NCBI RefSeq assembly: GCF_027214025.1
Contig: NZ_JAPWHB010000012.1
Span: 1 to 45,385, forward strand
Length of the DNA: 45,385 nucleotides
Source: Parahoeflea alexandrii
GTDB taxonomy: Bacteria; Pseudomonadota; Alphaproteobacteria; Rhizobiales; Rhizobiaceae
Reading direction: 5' to 3'
In this document: positions 30,841 to 39,959 of the stretch, piece by piece
How the letters are laid out: each line of letters begins with the position of its first letter
How positions within the stretch are numbered: the first letter of the stretch is position 1
Translations under genes and position numbers: made by a program
The notes under the pieces: model-generated
Database searches by the model: none
Told to the model about the DNA's origin: nothing
Seen by the model: the letters and a program-made list of their open reading frames with translations, nothing else

Positions 30841-33268
30841 AGCGATTGATCCCTCTTTCGATGAGCCACTGGGTCGGCCAGGCTTTGACGTGAATGGAGA
30901 CAAGTTCGCGGATACGAGCGAGGTCGGCTTTGCCTGACGCTCCCACGAAGGAAAGGGTGACTGGTCCGAGAGCCATGTCGAACAGCCGGCGCCCGTCAGG
31001 AGAGGTCACGTAATATTCCCGCTTGGGAATAGCGGCCGAAACAATCTCGATTTGACGGGGATTGAAGCCGATGCGTTCGTAGAAGTCGCGGGTGCCAGCC
31101 TCGCGCGCAGCACCGTTTGGGAGGCATATCTTCGTTGGGCAGGATTCTTTCAAGACGTCGATAATCCCCGAGCGCTCCGCATCCGAGATCGATTGGGTGG
31201 CGAGAACGACGGCGCAGTTGGCCTTGCGAAGCACTTTCATCCACTCGCGGATTTTGTCACGAAAGACGGGGTGGCCGAGCATGAGCCATGCTTCGTCGAG
31301 AATGATGAGGCTGGGCGCCCCCGTGAGCCGCTTTTCGATCCGGCGAAACAGATAGGTCAGCACCGGCACTAGATTTCGCTCGCCCATGTTCATCAGTTGC
31401 TCGATCTCGAAGCACTGGAATAGATCGAGGGTGAGCGCATCCTGTTCGGCGTCGAGAAGCTGGCCCATGGGGCCATCGACCGTGTAGTGGTGGAGCGCAT
31501 CTTTGATTTCGCGCATTTGCACGCCGCTTACGAAATCCGACAGCGACCGGCCTGGTGCTCCCGCCATTAGACTGATTTGCCGCGATATGGCGTTTCGATG
31601 ATCCGGGGTCACCGCAACACCCTGCAGCGAGATGAGCGTTTCGATCCATTCGGAGGCCCAAGCTCGGTCTGTGTCGGTTGAGAGGTCTGAGAGTGGGCAA
31701 AAGCAAAGGCCTGCCCCCTCCCCCTGATCACCGCCGATTTCGTAATGATTGCCGTGGACCGCGAACGTCAAAGGCAGCATGGAGTTGCCCTTGTCGAAGG
31801 CGAAAACCTGCGCTCCGTCATACCGGCGAAACTGCGCCGCGATCAGCGCAAGAAGTGTTGATTTGCCCGAACCGGTAGGGCCGAAAATCAAGGTATGCCC
31901 CACGTCGTCGACGTGAAGGTTCAGTCGGAACGGTGACGATCCGGAAGCCACTTGTGTGAGTGGCGGCGCGTCGGGTGGATAAAACGGGCACGGCGCAATT
32001 GGACTGCCCGACCATACGGAGTTGAGCGGGATGAGGTCGGCAAGGTTTCGCGTATTGATCAGCGGTTCCCGGATGTTGCAGTACCAATTGCCCGGTAAGC
32101 TGCCGAGGAAAGCGTCGGTGGCATTCAAGGTCTCGATCCGCGCGCCAAATCCTTCGGCCTGGATTAGCCGTCGAACGGACTCGGCTTTGTCGCCCAGGTT
32201 TTCTCTACTCTCGTCGAACAGAATGATGACCGGCGTGTAGTAGCCAAAAGCGACAAGCTGCGAGGAAGCCTCTGCAATGGCGTCCTCCGTTTCCGCAACC
32301 ATGGCCATGGCGTCCTGGTCAACCGATCGGCTCTGGGTCTGGAAGAGTTGGTCGAAAAACGGCCGCACCTTTTGTTGCCATTTTTTGCGCGTCCGCTCCA
32401 ACCGTTGCTTTGCTTCCTCGGCATCAAGGAAGATAAAACGCGACGACCAGCGATAGGTGAGTGGCATGAGATCGAGGCTGTTCAAAATGCCGGGCCAACT
32501 CTCTGCCGGTAATCCGTCGATAGCAATCACGCCGAGGAATCTGTTTTCAACCTTCGGGGTGAGGCCGTGTTCAAGCTCCGCTGTTGCCAGCCAGTCGAGG
32601 TACATCGGGATTTCGGGCAGGCGCACCGGGTGGTTCTCACCGGTAATGCAAAACCGGATGAACTGAAACAACTCATCATAGCGGGCAATACGGGCGCCAT
32701 CGCGCTCTGGCGCCTCGCGCGTTCGCATGCGCTCGATGGAGATGACGTTGCCGAGATACTGCTCGATCTCCCGGATGGAGCGCCGGAAGCTGTCGAGGAC
32801 CGTATCGGCATAGGTCGCCGTTCGGCTCTCCGTATCCGAATAAATGTAGCGAGTGACGCCCGAACGTCGGCGCTCAGGCGGGCGATATGTAAGGACGAGC
32901 GCATGCCGGCTCTCGAAATGCCCACGCTCTCGTTCGAAGTGTTTGCGCCGCTCGTCATCGATCATGCGTGTCACGAGATCGGGAAAATGACTGCGCTCAG
33001 CGGAGGGATAGTCAGTCGTTGGAATGCGCACGGCTTCGACCTGGATCATCCAGCCGGAACCAAGCCGTGAAAGGATCGTGTTGATCTGGCGGGAGAGTTC
33101 GCTGCGCTCAAAATCCGTTGCGCTCTCAGAGTCCGGGCCGGCAAAGTACCAACCTGCCATAAGACTTCCGTCCTTGAGGAGAATGATGCCGTTGTCGACC
33201 AGTCCGGCATAGGGGACAAGATCAGCGAATGAAGGCGCTGACGGGCGAAGGGAACGCAAAGCAACCAT
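30833..33268 (-). CDS. trbE: Conjugal transfer ATPase TrbE (VirB4-like)
   Basis: An 811-residue ATPase that powers assembly of the mating channel. Walker A GPTGSGKS at about 463-470, Walker B SLIILDEAW at about 653-661, then KANCAVVLATQSISDAERSG and RDFYERIGFN blocks typical of VirB4/TrbE. The N-terminal third is the usual CagE/TrbE domain. The ATG at 33268 has GAGG on the minus strand; a GTG one codon earlier is possible. It overlaps trbJ and follows trbD by 10 bp. Confidence 0.95.
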   Translation of the reverse strand: MVALRSLRPSAPSFADLVPYAGLVDNGIILLKDGSLMAGWYFAGPDSESATDFERSELSRQINTILSRLGSGWMIQVEAVRIPTTDYPSAERSHFPDLVTRMIDDERRKHFERERGHFESRHALVLTYRPPERRRSGVTRYIYSDTESRTATYADTVLDSFRRSIREIEQYLGNVISIERMRTREAPERDGARIARYDELFQFIRFCITGENHPVRLPEIPMYLDWLATAELEHGLTPKVENRFLGVIAIDGLPAESWPGILNSLDLMPLTYRWSSRFIFLDAEEAKQRLERTRKKWQQKVRPFFDQLFQTQSRSVDQDAMAMVAETEDAIAEASSQLVAFGYYTPVIILFDESRENLGDKAESVRRLIQAEGFGARIETLNATDAFLGSLPGNWYCNIREPLINTRNLADLIPLNSVWSGSPIAPCPFYPPDAPPLTQVASGSSPFRLNLHVDDVGHTLIFGPTGSGKSTLLALIAAQFRRYDGAQVFAFDKGNSMLPLTFAVHGNHYEIGGDQGEGAGLCFCPLSDLSTDTDRAWASEWIETLISLQGVAVTPDHRNAISRQISLMAGAPGRSLSDFVSGVQMREIKDALHHYTVDGPMGQLLDAEQDALTLDLFQCFEIEQLMNMGERNLVPVLTYLFRRIEKRLTGAPSLIILDEAWLMLGHPVFRDKIREWMKVLRKANCAVVLATQSISDAERSGIIDVLKESCPTKICLPNGAAREAGTRDFYERIGFNPRQIEIVSAAIPKREYYVTSPDGRRLFDMALGPVTLSFVGASGKADLARIRELVSIHVKAWPTQWLIERGINRYA

Positions 33269-33278
33269 CACAGCACCT

Positions 33279-33578
33279 CTAGAAACGTCGCCACGGCGAC
33301 GACGTGGGCAGGTAGTGATGGCGGTAGCGCAGATGCCGCACGTAGACCTGACGCATGAGGGGGTCGGCCTTTGCCATCATGCGCAATGCACCGACGATCA
33401 CGAACCAGATGGCAATGCCGAACAGCGCCGAATACAGGGTCAGGACGACGAAGATCAGGATGATCGCCACCAACCCTGTGACAAGCAGGAGCTCGCGGTC
33501 TGCTCCCATCAGCAGGTTCGGCCGAGAGAGCGCGCGGTGAATGCGATTGCGTTGGAGTGTGGATTGCGGCTCACTCAT
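33279..33578 (-). CDS. trbD: Conjugal transfer protein TrbD (VirB3-like)
   Basis: A 99-residue inner-membrane protein: basic N-terminus with [20 protein letters not shown], a membrane hairpin (about 30-65) and a C-terminal [20 protein letters not shown], the classic VirB3/TrbD pattern. It overlaps the trbC stop by 8 bp. Confidence 0.95.
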   Translation of the reverse strand: MSEPQSTLQRNRIHRALSRPNLLMGADRELLLVTGLVAIILIFVVLTLYSALFGIAIWFVIVGALRMMAKADPLMRQVYVRHLRYRHHYLPTSSPWRRF

Positions 33579-33957
33579 GTGCCCCCTCCCCTCTTATCGA
33601 CCTCTGCGAAAAATCACCTTGTGCACCCGTCCCAGCAATGCCGATCGAAGCTCCGGTCGCACCGAACAGCCCGACGATCGTCGTGGCTCCCAGCAGGATA
33701 CCGGCGACAAGCACGATGTAGACAAGTCGGCGCGCGAAATCGTTGAGTTCGCCGCCAAATATCAGCATCCCGCCGGCAATCGCCATGGCGGCCAACGCAA
33801 TCGCTCCCGCAACCGGCCCCGTGATGGATTCCTGGATCTGTTCAAGCGGGCCTTCCCACGGAAGACTTCCCCCGGAGCTGGCGAGTGCCGGCGCTACGGC
33901 GACGGCGCAGAAGGAAGCAGCGAGCAGGCCCAGGTGCAAAGTGCGATTATGCGGCAT
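33571..33957 (-). CDS. trbC: TrbC, conjugative pilin precursor (VirB2-like)
   Basis: A 128-residue protein with a signal peptide ending APALAS, a mature region with [20 protein letters not shown] and two hydrophobic segments (about 50-100) separated by [11 protein letters not shown], which fits TrbC/VirB2 pilins; a polar C-terminal tail follows. TraF (16031) is the likely processing enzyme. The ATG at 33957 overlaps trbB by 11 bp. Confidence 0.93.
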   Translation of the reverse strand: MPHNRTLHLGLLAASFCAVAVAPALASSGGSLPWEGPLEQIQESITGPVAGAIALAAMAIAGGMLIFGGELNDFARRLVYIVLVAGILLGATTIVGLFGATGASIGIAGTGAQGDFSQRSIRGEGAHE

Positions 33958-34912
33958 GAATGTCCTCGTATATTTGAGCATAATGTTCTGTCTGATACCG
34001 AGTGCCGTTGAAGCCCTCGACATTGATTACATCCTTCACTCGCCTTCCCCGCCCCGCGCGTTCGATCGAGATGACGAGATCGACGGCCTCCCCGATTACC
34101 GCCTGCATTGGCTGTTGGCTGACCTCGGCTGTCAGTTGCTCCAATCGGCGCAAAGCAGACATGGCGGTGTTGGAGTGGACCGTGGTTACGCCACCGGGAT
34201 GGCCTGTGTTCCAGGCCTTCAACAGTGTCAGCGCGGCGCCATCGCGGACTTCGCCAACGATGATACGGTCAGGACGAAGCCGCATTGTGCTCTTGAGCAG
34301 CCGAGCCATGTCGATGGTGTCACTTGTATGCAGGCAAACCGCGTTTTCTGCAGCGCAGCGGATTTCTGCGGTATCTTCAAGGATGACCATTCGATCGTCC
34401 GGCGCTGAGGCAATGATTTCTGCAATCACTGCATTGGCGAGTGTCGTCTTGCCAGAGCCCGTGCCGCCAGCAATCACGATGTTGAGGCGGTTCGCGATCG
34501 CGTTTCGGATCACCGCGGCCTGTGCTTCTGTCATCACGTTGTCAGCGACATAGTCGTTGAGCGGAATGAGCTGAGACGCTCGCCGGCGGATCGTAAAGGT
34601 TGGTGACGCCACCACAGGCGGCAAGAGGCCTTCGAAGCGGTGCCCGCCAATTGGAAGTTCGCCTGATATTATCGGGCGCCCATGATCGGCTTCGGACTGG
34701 AGGGCATGGGCAACTGAGCCGACTACGGTTTCTGCAACGCCTGGCGCCATCTCGCCAGCTTGAGCGATACCTTGGCCCAGCCTTTCTATGAAGACCTTTC
34801 CATCAGGATTGAGCATGATCTCCACGACACCTGGATCGTCAAGTGCGTCACATAGGCGGTCACCCAAGGCTTCCTGCAGTTTGCGGACAAGGCGGGAATG
34901 CGATTGAAGCAT
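33947..34912 (-). CDS. trbB: Conjugal transfer ATPase TrbB (VirB11-like)
   Basis: A 321-residue hexameric ATPase: Walker [10 protein letters not shown] at about 149-157, then [13 protein letters not shown] (Asp box), [20 protein letters not shown] (Walker B) and [14 protein letters not shown] (His box), all diagnostic of VirB11. The ATG at 34912 gives the family length; a GTG at 34921 is a possible alternative and is nearer to the GAGGAG ribosome site. It is the first gene of trbBCDEJKLFGHI. The palindrome at 34977-34994 lies 65 bp upstream. Confidence 0.95.
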   Translation of the reverse strand: MLQSHSRLVRKLQEALGDRLCDALDDPGVVEIMLNPDGKVFIERLGQGIAQAGEMAPGVAETVVGSVAHALQSEADHGRPIISGELPIGGHRFEGLLPPVVASPTFTIRRRASQLIPLNDYVADNVMTEAQAAVIRNAIANRLNIVIAGGTGSGKTTLANAVIAEIIASAPDDRMVILEDTAEIRCAAENAVCLHTSDTIDMARLLKSTMRLRPDRIIVGEVRDGAALTLLKAWNTGHPGGVTTVHSNTAMSALRRLEQLTAEVSQQPMQAVIGEAVDLVISIERAGRGRRVKDVINVEGFNGTRYQTEHYAQIYEDIHAA

Positions 34913-34976
34913 TTGAAGCACTGTCTCCTCGTTGATTGGTTCGCGAGGAAAAAAGCCTGACCCAGCGGTCTTGTCC

Positions 34977-34994
34977 ACGTACAAATTTGTACCT
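34977..34994. promoter_or_regulatory. Candidate tra box upstream of the trb operon
   Basis: ACGTACAAATTTGTACCT, core GTACAAATTTGTAC at 34979-34992; it is the same dyad as the perfect one at 12528-12545, with one mismatched arm base. Placed at about -42 from a start of transcription near 34943, it would suit class II activation by a LuxR-type protein. Confidence 0.65.
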
Positions 34995-35196
34995 CGCGAT
35001 TCTCCCGCGGTTCCGTCACGGTTACGCAAATCATCGAGTCAGCGGCGTTTTGGACGCATTTAAGCAGGCATTGGCTGTGGGGGCCTTTCGTATGGAGAGG
35101 CGCAGTAGGGAAGCTAACGGTATGAAAATGCAGGTGGAATATAAACCAGAGCTGGATAGAAACGATTGCGTTAAGATTCTGTTAACCTTAAATTTC

Positions 35197-35259
35197 TTGC
35201 AGCTATCGCAGAATCAGAACTATAGTTGCGCAAATTTCAGCGCATAGGGCAAATTTGCG
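35197..35259 (+). promoter_or_regulatory. repA promoter with operator dyad
   Basis: TTGCAG (35197-35202), 18-base spacer, TATAGT (35221-35226). Immediately downstream CGCAAATTT (35229-35237) and AAATTTGCG (35251-35259) form a perfect inverted repeat placed over the expected start of transcription, fitting RepA/RepB autorepression of repABC operons. A further GTTAA/TTAAC dyad lies at 35170-35186. Confidence 0.6.
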
Positions 35260-35291
35260 AAAATGTCCTCTTATGGGAACTAGTTCACGAA

Positions 35292-36482
35292 ATGAATGAT
35301 CATGCTGCAAACCGTTTCGATTTCGAAATCGCGGAACAGGGTACCAAGATTTCGAATGCGCTGAATATGCTGAGAATGCAGCAGTATCCACCTGATGCAC
35401 GCAAGGGATTGCGAAAGTTTCAGATTGCTGAAGTAGCCGATCTAATTGGCGTTACACAAAGCCACCTGAGGCAACTTCATATTGAAGGCAAAGGCCCAGA
35501 GGTCGAAACGATAGGTGGGCGCCGGTTTTACACTGCTAGCCAAATGCTCGAACTTCGCGATTATCTTGAATCCAATAAGAAATCCGATAAGAGATTCTAT
35601 GTTCCGCGACGGAAAGAGGGCGAGCCTCTCCAAGTCATATCCGTTGTCAATTTTAAGGGTGGCAGCGGGAAAACTACGACGGCGGCACACCTCGCCCAAT
35701 ATCTTGCTCTGACAGGCCATAGGGTTCTTGCGATAGACCTCGACCCACAAGCATCGCTCACGTCAATGTTCGGCATTCAGCCGGAGCTTGATGAGACCGC
35801 TTCATTGTACGAGGCGCTGCGGTTTGATGACGAGCGGAAACCGATTGCTGAAATTATCCAGAAGACGAACGTGCCGAACCTGAACATTGTCCCGGCGAAC
35901 CTTGTTTTGCAGGAATATGAATACGATGTGCCTTTGGCCATCTCAGGAAAAAAGGGGGAGCAGGGCCGCCTCTTTCACATGCGTATTGTAAATGCCTTAA
36001 AGGAGGTGGATTCCGATTATGACGTAGTGATTATCGACTGCCCTCCCCAACTCGGCTATCTGACCATCACTGCTTTGATGGCTTCCACGGGTATTTTGAT
36101 TACCATCCATCCTCAGATGCTCGATATCATGTCAATGAGCCAGTTCTTGACTATGCTCGGTGGGATCCTGACATCAATTGCCGAAGTCGGTGCAGAGATT
36201 CGGGTGAAGTGGTTTCGCTACTTGATAACGCGCTTTGAGCCGACAGACATACCGCAGGCTCAGATGGTGGGCTTTATGCAGTCCATGTTCGCTCAGAACA
36301 TGCTGAATTGCCACGTTCTGAAATCGACTGCGATTTCGGATGCTTCTATCAGGAAACAGACTTTATACGAAGTTGACAGAACTGATTTCGTTCGCGCGAC
36401 ATATGACCGAGCGATGGAGAGTTTGAATGCATCAAATGGGGAGATTGCAGATATCATCCACAGCTCATGGGGGCGCAGATGA
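35292..36482 (+). CDS. repA: Plasmid partition protein RepA (ParA family ATPase)
   Basis: A 396-residue protein. An N-terminal winged-helix/HTH region (FQIAEVADLIGVTQSHLRQL at about 43-62) precedes the ParA domain with deviant Walker A KGGSGKTT (about 122-129), DLDPQASLT and IIDCPPQLGYLTITAL. RepA segregates the plasmid and represses the operon. The ATG at 35292 fits RepA N-termini (short MNDHAANRF lead); the frame upstream runs through the operator. Confidence 0.95.
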   Translation: MNDHAANRFDFEIAEQGTKISNALNMLRMQQYPPDARKGLRKFQIAEVADLIGVTQSHLRQLHIEGKGPEVETIGGRRFYTASQMLELRDYLESNKKSDKRFYVPRRKEGEPLQVISVVNFKGGSGKTTTAAHLAQYLALTGHRVLAIDLDPQASLTSMFGIQPELDETASLYEALRFDDERKPIAEIIQKTNVPNLNIVPANLVLQEYEYDVPLAISGKKGEQGRLFHMRIVNALKEVDSDYDVVIIDCPPQLGYLTITALMASTGILITIHPQMLDIMSMSQFLTMLGGILTSIAEVGAEIRVKWFRYLITRFEPTDIPQAQMVGFMQSMFAQNMLNCHVLKSTAISDASIRKQTLYEVDRTDFVRATYDRAMESLNASNGEIADIIHSSWGRR

Positions 36483-36569
36483 TGTTCTATTTGTCAGCCG
36501 GTTTTTTTGCTCTTTTTCTCAATGAAAGCTTATGTTTAGTGGATTTGACAGCAAAACGGGAGGTTATGA

Positions 36570-37562
36570 ATGTCTCGTAAGAACCCCTTCGATGCGATCG
36601 ATATTGCCGCTCTGTCCGGAGCGCAGTCTACGAAACCAGGATACGGTATGACGGGTGCTGCGAAGACTGTTGTGCGTTCAATCGAGGAAATGGCAGAGAA
36701 TACTAAGAAGCTTATGGATGGGGAGATAATTATCGATCTCGATCCTACGCTGCTTGATGATTCATCCGTATCGGATCGCCTCTCAACTGAGGACGACGAA
36801 TTTGAGGAGTTGAAGAAAGCAATTAGGGATCACGGGCAGTCCACCCCAATATTGGTGCGCCCGAACCCGAATGATGGTCAACGCTATATGGTCGTCTTCG
36901 GGCACCGTCGTGCACGGGTGGCCAAAGATCTTGGGATCACGGTAAAGGCGGTCGTGAAAAGGCTCGATGATATCGCGTCCGCGGTCGCACAAGGACAGGA
37001 GAACTCTGCACGATCTAACTTGTCCTTTATCGAGCGAGCATTTTTCGCTCAAAATTTGCTTTCGCGCGGAATGACCAAGGATGTCGTAAAGTCCTCTATC
37101 GGGATTGATGACGCGATGTTGTCAAAAATGCTCAGTGTCATCGAAACCGTCCCTGCCGAGATGCTGACGATGTTGGGTGCTTCAAAGAAGATTGGCCGCG
37201 ATAAATGGCTGAACTTGAGGCAGATGATACTGAACCCGTCCCATTTGAGTGCTGCGCAGGAATACATTTCAAGCGCGAACTTCGTTCAAATGGCCGAAGA
37301 TAATCGTTTTGATGCGCTTAGTGATTATCTTCGCCGCTACAAAGTGAAGTCCGCAGCGAAGACTCCGAAGAAGACCCAGAGCTCAAAGTCCTGGACTTCT
37401 CCCGATAGCTCCGTGAACTTTGTAATGAACTCGCGGTCGAAGAAGGTCGCAATGGAGTTTACTAACTCCGAAGCGAGACCTTTTGGCAACTGGCTGTCAG
37501 ATCATCTTGATCGCTTGTATGATGAATACCGGCGGTCCAAACCTCAACATAATGGAGACTAA
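36570..37562 (+). CDS. repB: Plasmid partition protein RepB (ParB family)
   Basis: A 330-residue centromere-binding protein. The ParB N-domain has TPILVRPNP and VVFGHRRARVAKDLG (GHRR at 111-114); an HTH follows (MTKDVVKSSIGIDDAMLSKM), and the C-terminus carries NFVMNSRSKKVAMEFTNSEA as in RepB of repABC. GGGAGG at 36558-36563 precedes the ATG. It forms an operon with repA (87 bp apart). Confidence 0.95.
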   Translation: MSRKNPFDAIDIAALSGAQSTKPGYGMTGAAKTVVRSIEEMAENTKKLMDGEIIIDLDPTLLDDSSVSDRLSTEDDEFEELKKAIRDHGQSTPILVRPNPNDGQRYMVVFGHRRARVAKDLGITVKAVVKRLDDIASAVAQGQENSARSNLSFIERAFFAQNLLSRGMTKDVVKSSIGIDDAMLSKMLSVIETVPAEMLTMLGASKKIGRDKWLNLRQMILNPSHLSAAQEYISSANFVQMAEDNRFDALSDYLRRYKVKSAAKTPKKTQSSKSWTSPDSSVNFVMNSRSKKVAMEFTNSEARPFGNWLSDHLDRLYDEYRRSKPQHNGD

Positions 37563-37570
37563 ACCGCAAA

Positions 37571-37624
37571 AGAAAAAGGCCCCCAAACGGCAAACCGTGG
37601 AAGCCTTCCTCGTCATCTGTAGCA
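37571..37624 (-). ncRNA. Antisense RNA (incA/ctRNA) between repB and repC
   Basis: On the minus strand TTGACT (37659-37654), 17-base spacer, GATTCT (37636-37631) with an extended TGC ahead, predicts a start near 37624. The RNA would end in a terminator whose stem is AGGC...ACGG / CCGT...GCCT (37606-37577), followed by TTTTTC. The resulting length of about 54 nt matches known repABC ctRNAs that control RepC and incompatibility. Confidence 0.7.
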
Positions 37625-37669
37625 AGATCGAGAATCGCACTTCCACGAAACCTAGTCAAGAGTCTTTGG

Positions 37670-37691
37670 CGCCGTTTTGGCGAGAGTTTTT
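37670..37691 (+). terminator. Possible attenuator in the repC leader
   Basis: CGCC (37670-37673) and GGCG (37679-37682) form a small stem followed by AGAGTTTTT. In repABC plasmids binding of the ctRNA promotes formation of a terminator in the repC leader; this is the only candidate here. Confidence 0.4.
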
Positions 37692-37718
37692 CTATTGCCT
37701 TTAGAAAGGTGAGAGAAA

Positions 37719-38957
37719 ATGCAGATAACGAACGTGACGACGCCCTTTGGGCGGCGGCCGATGGCGCTTGCCCTTTTCAAAAGGCAGCTTCAGACGGCTG
37801 AATTCAAACCTGGCAAGCCGGTCGAGAAATGGAAAGTGTTCCGTGATGCCTGCGAGGCCCGGGAACATCTGGGACTTCAAGACAGAGCGCTCGCGGTCCT
37901 CGACGCGCTGCTGACATTCTACCCGGAACCGGAACTCAATTCCGAGCATGGGCTCGTGGTGTTTCCCTCGAATGCTCAGCTCTCGATCAGAGCTCACGGC
38001 ATCACCGGAACAACACTACGCCGACATCTGGCAGCACTGGTTGAAGCGGGGTTGATACAGCGCCGCGACAGTCCCAACGGAAAACGCTACGCCCACCGCG
38101 ATCGCGAGGGGGAGATCGAACAGGCGTTCGGTTTCGATCTGACGCCGCTCCTGGCAAGGGCTGCTGAGCTTGCAGCGCTCGCCCAGGAAATTGCCGCGGA
38201 GCGTTTGCGTCTCCGGAGAACCAAAGAGGCATTGACGATCTGCCGGCGAGACGTCCGCAAGCTCATCACCGCAGCCATAGAGGAGGGCGCAGAGGGCGAC
38301 TGGGACGTCATTGAGGCCATGTATGTCGGGCTCATCGACCGCTTGCCACGCAATCCGGACCGCACTCAGGTTGAGGCCATCCTCGATGAAATGCAGCTTT
38401 TGCTCTCTGAAGTGATCAACATCCTGGAAAGTCAGGTAAAATCTGAAAATATGGATGGCAATGCTAGCCAGAATGGATGCCACATACAGAATTCAAAACC
38501 AGAATCCATCAATGAATCTGAACCTAGCTCTCGAAAAGAGCACGAAGAGAGAGCGCTGCAGGAACAGCATGCGCAGAACAGCGCGAAACCGGTACCGGTA
38601 GCGGAACAAATGAAGGTGTTCCCGCTGGCCATGGTGCTTCGGGCTTGCCCGCAGATCACTGACTACGGGCCGAATGGGGCGATTTCGCATTGGCGCGAGT
38701 TGATGACCGCGGCCGTGGTGGTTCGTTCGATGCTGGGCGTCAGCCCCTCAGCCTACCAGGAGGCGTGCGAAGCCATGGGGCCTGAAAATGCGGCCACTGC
38801 CATGGCCTGCATCCTTGAGCGAGCCGGGCATATCAACTCGGCTGGCGGTTATCTTCGTGATCTGACACGCAGGGCGCGTCTTGGGGAGTTCGGGCTTGGG
38901 CCGATGCTGATGTCGCTGATGCGAGTGAATTCTGGTGAGGAGCGCCAAACGGCATGA
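37719..38957 (+). CDS. repC: Replication initiator RepC
   Basis: A 412-residue initiator. The N-terminal half reads GRRPMALALFKRQLQTAEF, LLTFYPEP and NAQLSIRAHGITGTTLRRHL, a winged-helix region universal in RepC; the C-terminal half has LAMVLRACPQITDYGPNGAI and AGHINSAGGYLRDLTRRA. A poorly conserved, AT-richer centre (about 38430-38530) is the usual location of the repABC replication origin within repC. AAAGGTGAG serves as ribosome site. The separation from repB is 156 bp and includes the ctRNA. Confidence 0.95.
   Translation: MQITNVTTPFGRRPMALALFKRQLQTAEFKPGKPVEKWKVFRDACEAREHLGLQDRALAVLDALLTFYPEPELNSEHGLVVFPSNAQLSIRAHGITGTTLRRHLAALVEAGLIQRRDSPNGKRYAHRDREGEIEQAFGFDLTPLLARAAELAALAQEIAAERLRLRRTKEALTICRRDVRKLITAAIEEGAEGDWDVIEAMYVGLIDRLPRNPDRTQVEAILDEMQLLLSEVINILESQVKSENMDGNASQNGCHIQNSKPESINESEPSSRKEHEERALQEQHAQNSAKPVPVAEQMKVFPLAMVLRACPQITDYGPNGAISHWRELMTAAVVVRSMLGVSPSAYQEACEAMGPENAATAMACILERAGHINSAGGYLRDLTRRARLGEFGLGPMLMSLMRVNSGEERQTA
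38430..38530 (+). other. Probable replication origin (oriV) inside repC
   Basis: This is the most AT-rich stretch within repC, encoding the variable Asn/Ser/Glu-rich linker. In repABC plasmids oriV maps to the AT-rich centre of repC. Only composition supports it here. Confidence 0.4.
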
Positions 38958-39195
38958 AGCGGCGGTCAAACGTGATCACGGCATGGCGCATCGGCATATT
39001 TGTCGAAAGGTGCAATGCGAGCATCGCTTCGCCTATCAACTGCTCAAGGTCGGTTTGATTTGCGTCGTGGCTACCGACCCTTCAGAACCGAGAAGCCTTG
39101 TGGTTTCGGAAAAACATTGCTGCTGAATCACAACGAAGCGAGTTGCAACGTTGGATTGGATGCGAGAAGTTGACGACACGCCATCGGCAGCCATC

Positions 39196-39224
39196 TTGAT
39201 GGCAGTTGATTTTTACCCTATATT
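39196..39224 (+). promoter_or_regulatory. Promoter of the vapBC (FitAB-like) pair
   Basis: TTGATG (39196-39201), 17-base spacer, TATATT (39219-39224), with AAAAGGAGC and the ATG at 39246 just downstream. The 240 bp between repC and this promoter hold no gene. Confidence 0.6.
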
Positions 39225-39245
39225 CGGTGTCAAAAGGAGCTCGAT

Positions 39246-39494
39246 ATGGCTGAACCACAACTTTCTGTTCGAAGCTCGAAGGCGCGAGATCTGGCCCACC
39301 GGCTTGCCCGGCGCGAAAACCGCTCGATTGCCGATGTGGTCGAGCGTGCGCTCGAATCCTATGAGGTTCGAGAAGCAGGTCGTGAACCCGCTTCTCTCTT
39401 CTACTCGCGCCTTACGACGCAATCTGGCACAGACATCAATCTGGAGTCAGTTGTCCGCGAGAACAGGCAACCGCATCAGGCTGTCGAGCTTTGA
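39246..39494 (+). CDS. vapB: FitA/VapB-like antitoxin
   Basis: An 82-residue ribbon-helix-helix protein: QLSVRSSKARDLAHRLARRE followed by NRSIADVVERALESY, the typical DNA-binding part of plasmid VapB/Phd-like antitoxins, then a variable toxin-binding tail. AAAGGAGC precedes the ATG. It overlaps vapC by a TTGA junction (39491-39494). Confidence 0.85.
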   Translation: MAEPQLSVRSSKARDLAHRLARRENRSIADVVERALESYEVREAGREPASLFYSRLTTQSGTDINLESVVRENRQPHQAVEL

Positions 39495-39904
39495 TATTTC
39501 TCGACACCAATGTCGTTTCCGAAACCCTGAGGAAGGCACCCAACGAGGCGGTTATCGCCTGGCTGGTCCGACACGATGCAGAACTCGCGTTGTCGACGGT
39601 GACGATTGCCGAGATCGCCTATGGCATCCAGAAGATAAAGCCGGACCAGAGAGCCGATGGACTGGAGCGGGGGCTTGACGATTGGCGACGTCGTTTTGCG
39701 GATCGGATTTTTGGTTTGACCGAGGAAGCAGCCCTTGCCTACGGGGAACTCATGGGAAGTGCTGCACGTCAGGGACGAGGAATGTCGGCACCTGACGGGA
39801 TGATCGCAGCTATTGCCCGCGTCAATGGCGGTCGCCTGGCAACTCGTAATCTGACCGATTTCGAGACGACAGGGCTTGATCTTACATCTCCGTGGGATTT
39901 CTGA
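39491..39904 (+). CDS. vapC: FitB/VapC-like PIN-domain toxin ribonuclease
   Basis: A 137-residue PIN protein starting at TTG (39491): IFLDTNVVSETLRKAPNEAV (first Asp), ELALSTVTIAEIAYGIQK (Glu), MSAPDGMIAAIARVNG (Asp) and LATRNLTDFETTGLDLTSPW, all FitB-type features. It is a metal-dependent RNase. Unlike the vapC at 19936, it is intact. Its location after repC suggests a plasmid maintenance role. Confidence 0.9.
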   Translation: MIFLDTNVVSETLRKAPNEAVIAWLVRHDAELALSTVTIAEIAYGIQKIKPDQRADGLERGLDDWRRRFADRIFGLTEEAALAYGELMGSAARQGRGMSAPDGMIAAIARVNGGRLATRNLTDFETTGLDLTSPWDF

Positions 39905-39959
39905 AGCCTTTTTGGGACCCTTCCGTCGTGACCAGGGCAGGGTAGGGCGCGCGTGGTCT

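Noticed and set aside
35030-39245. parS centromere of the GTTNNNNGCNNNNAAC type
   Set aside because: I looked upstream of repA, between repA and repB, and after repC and found no match; other forms or positions cannot be excluded by eye.
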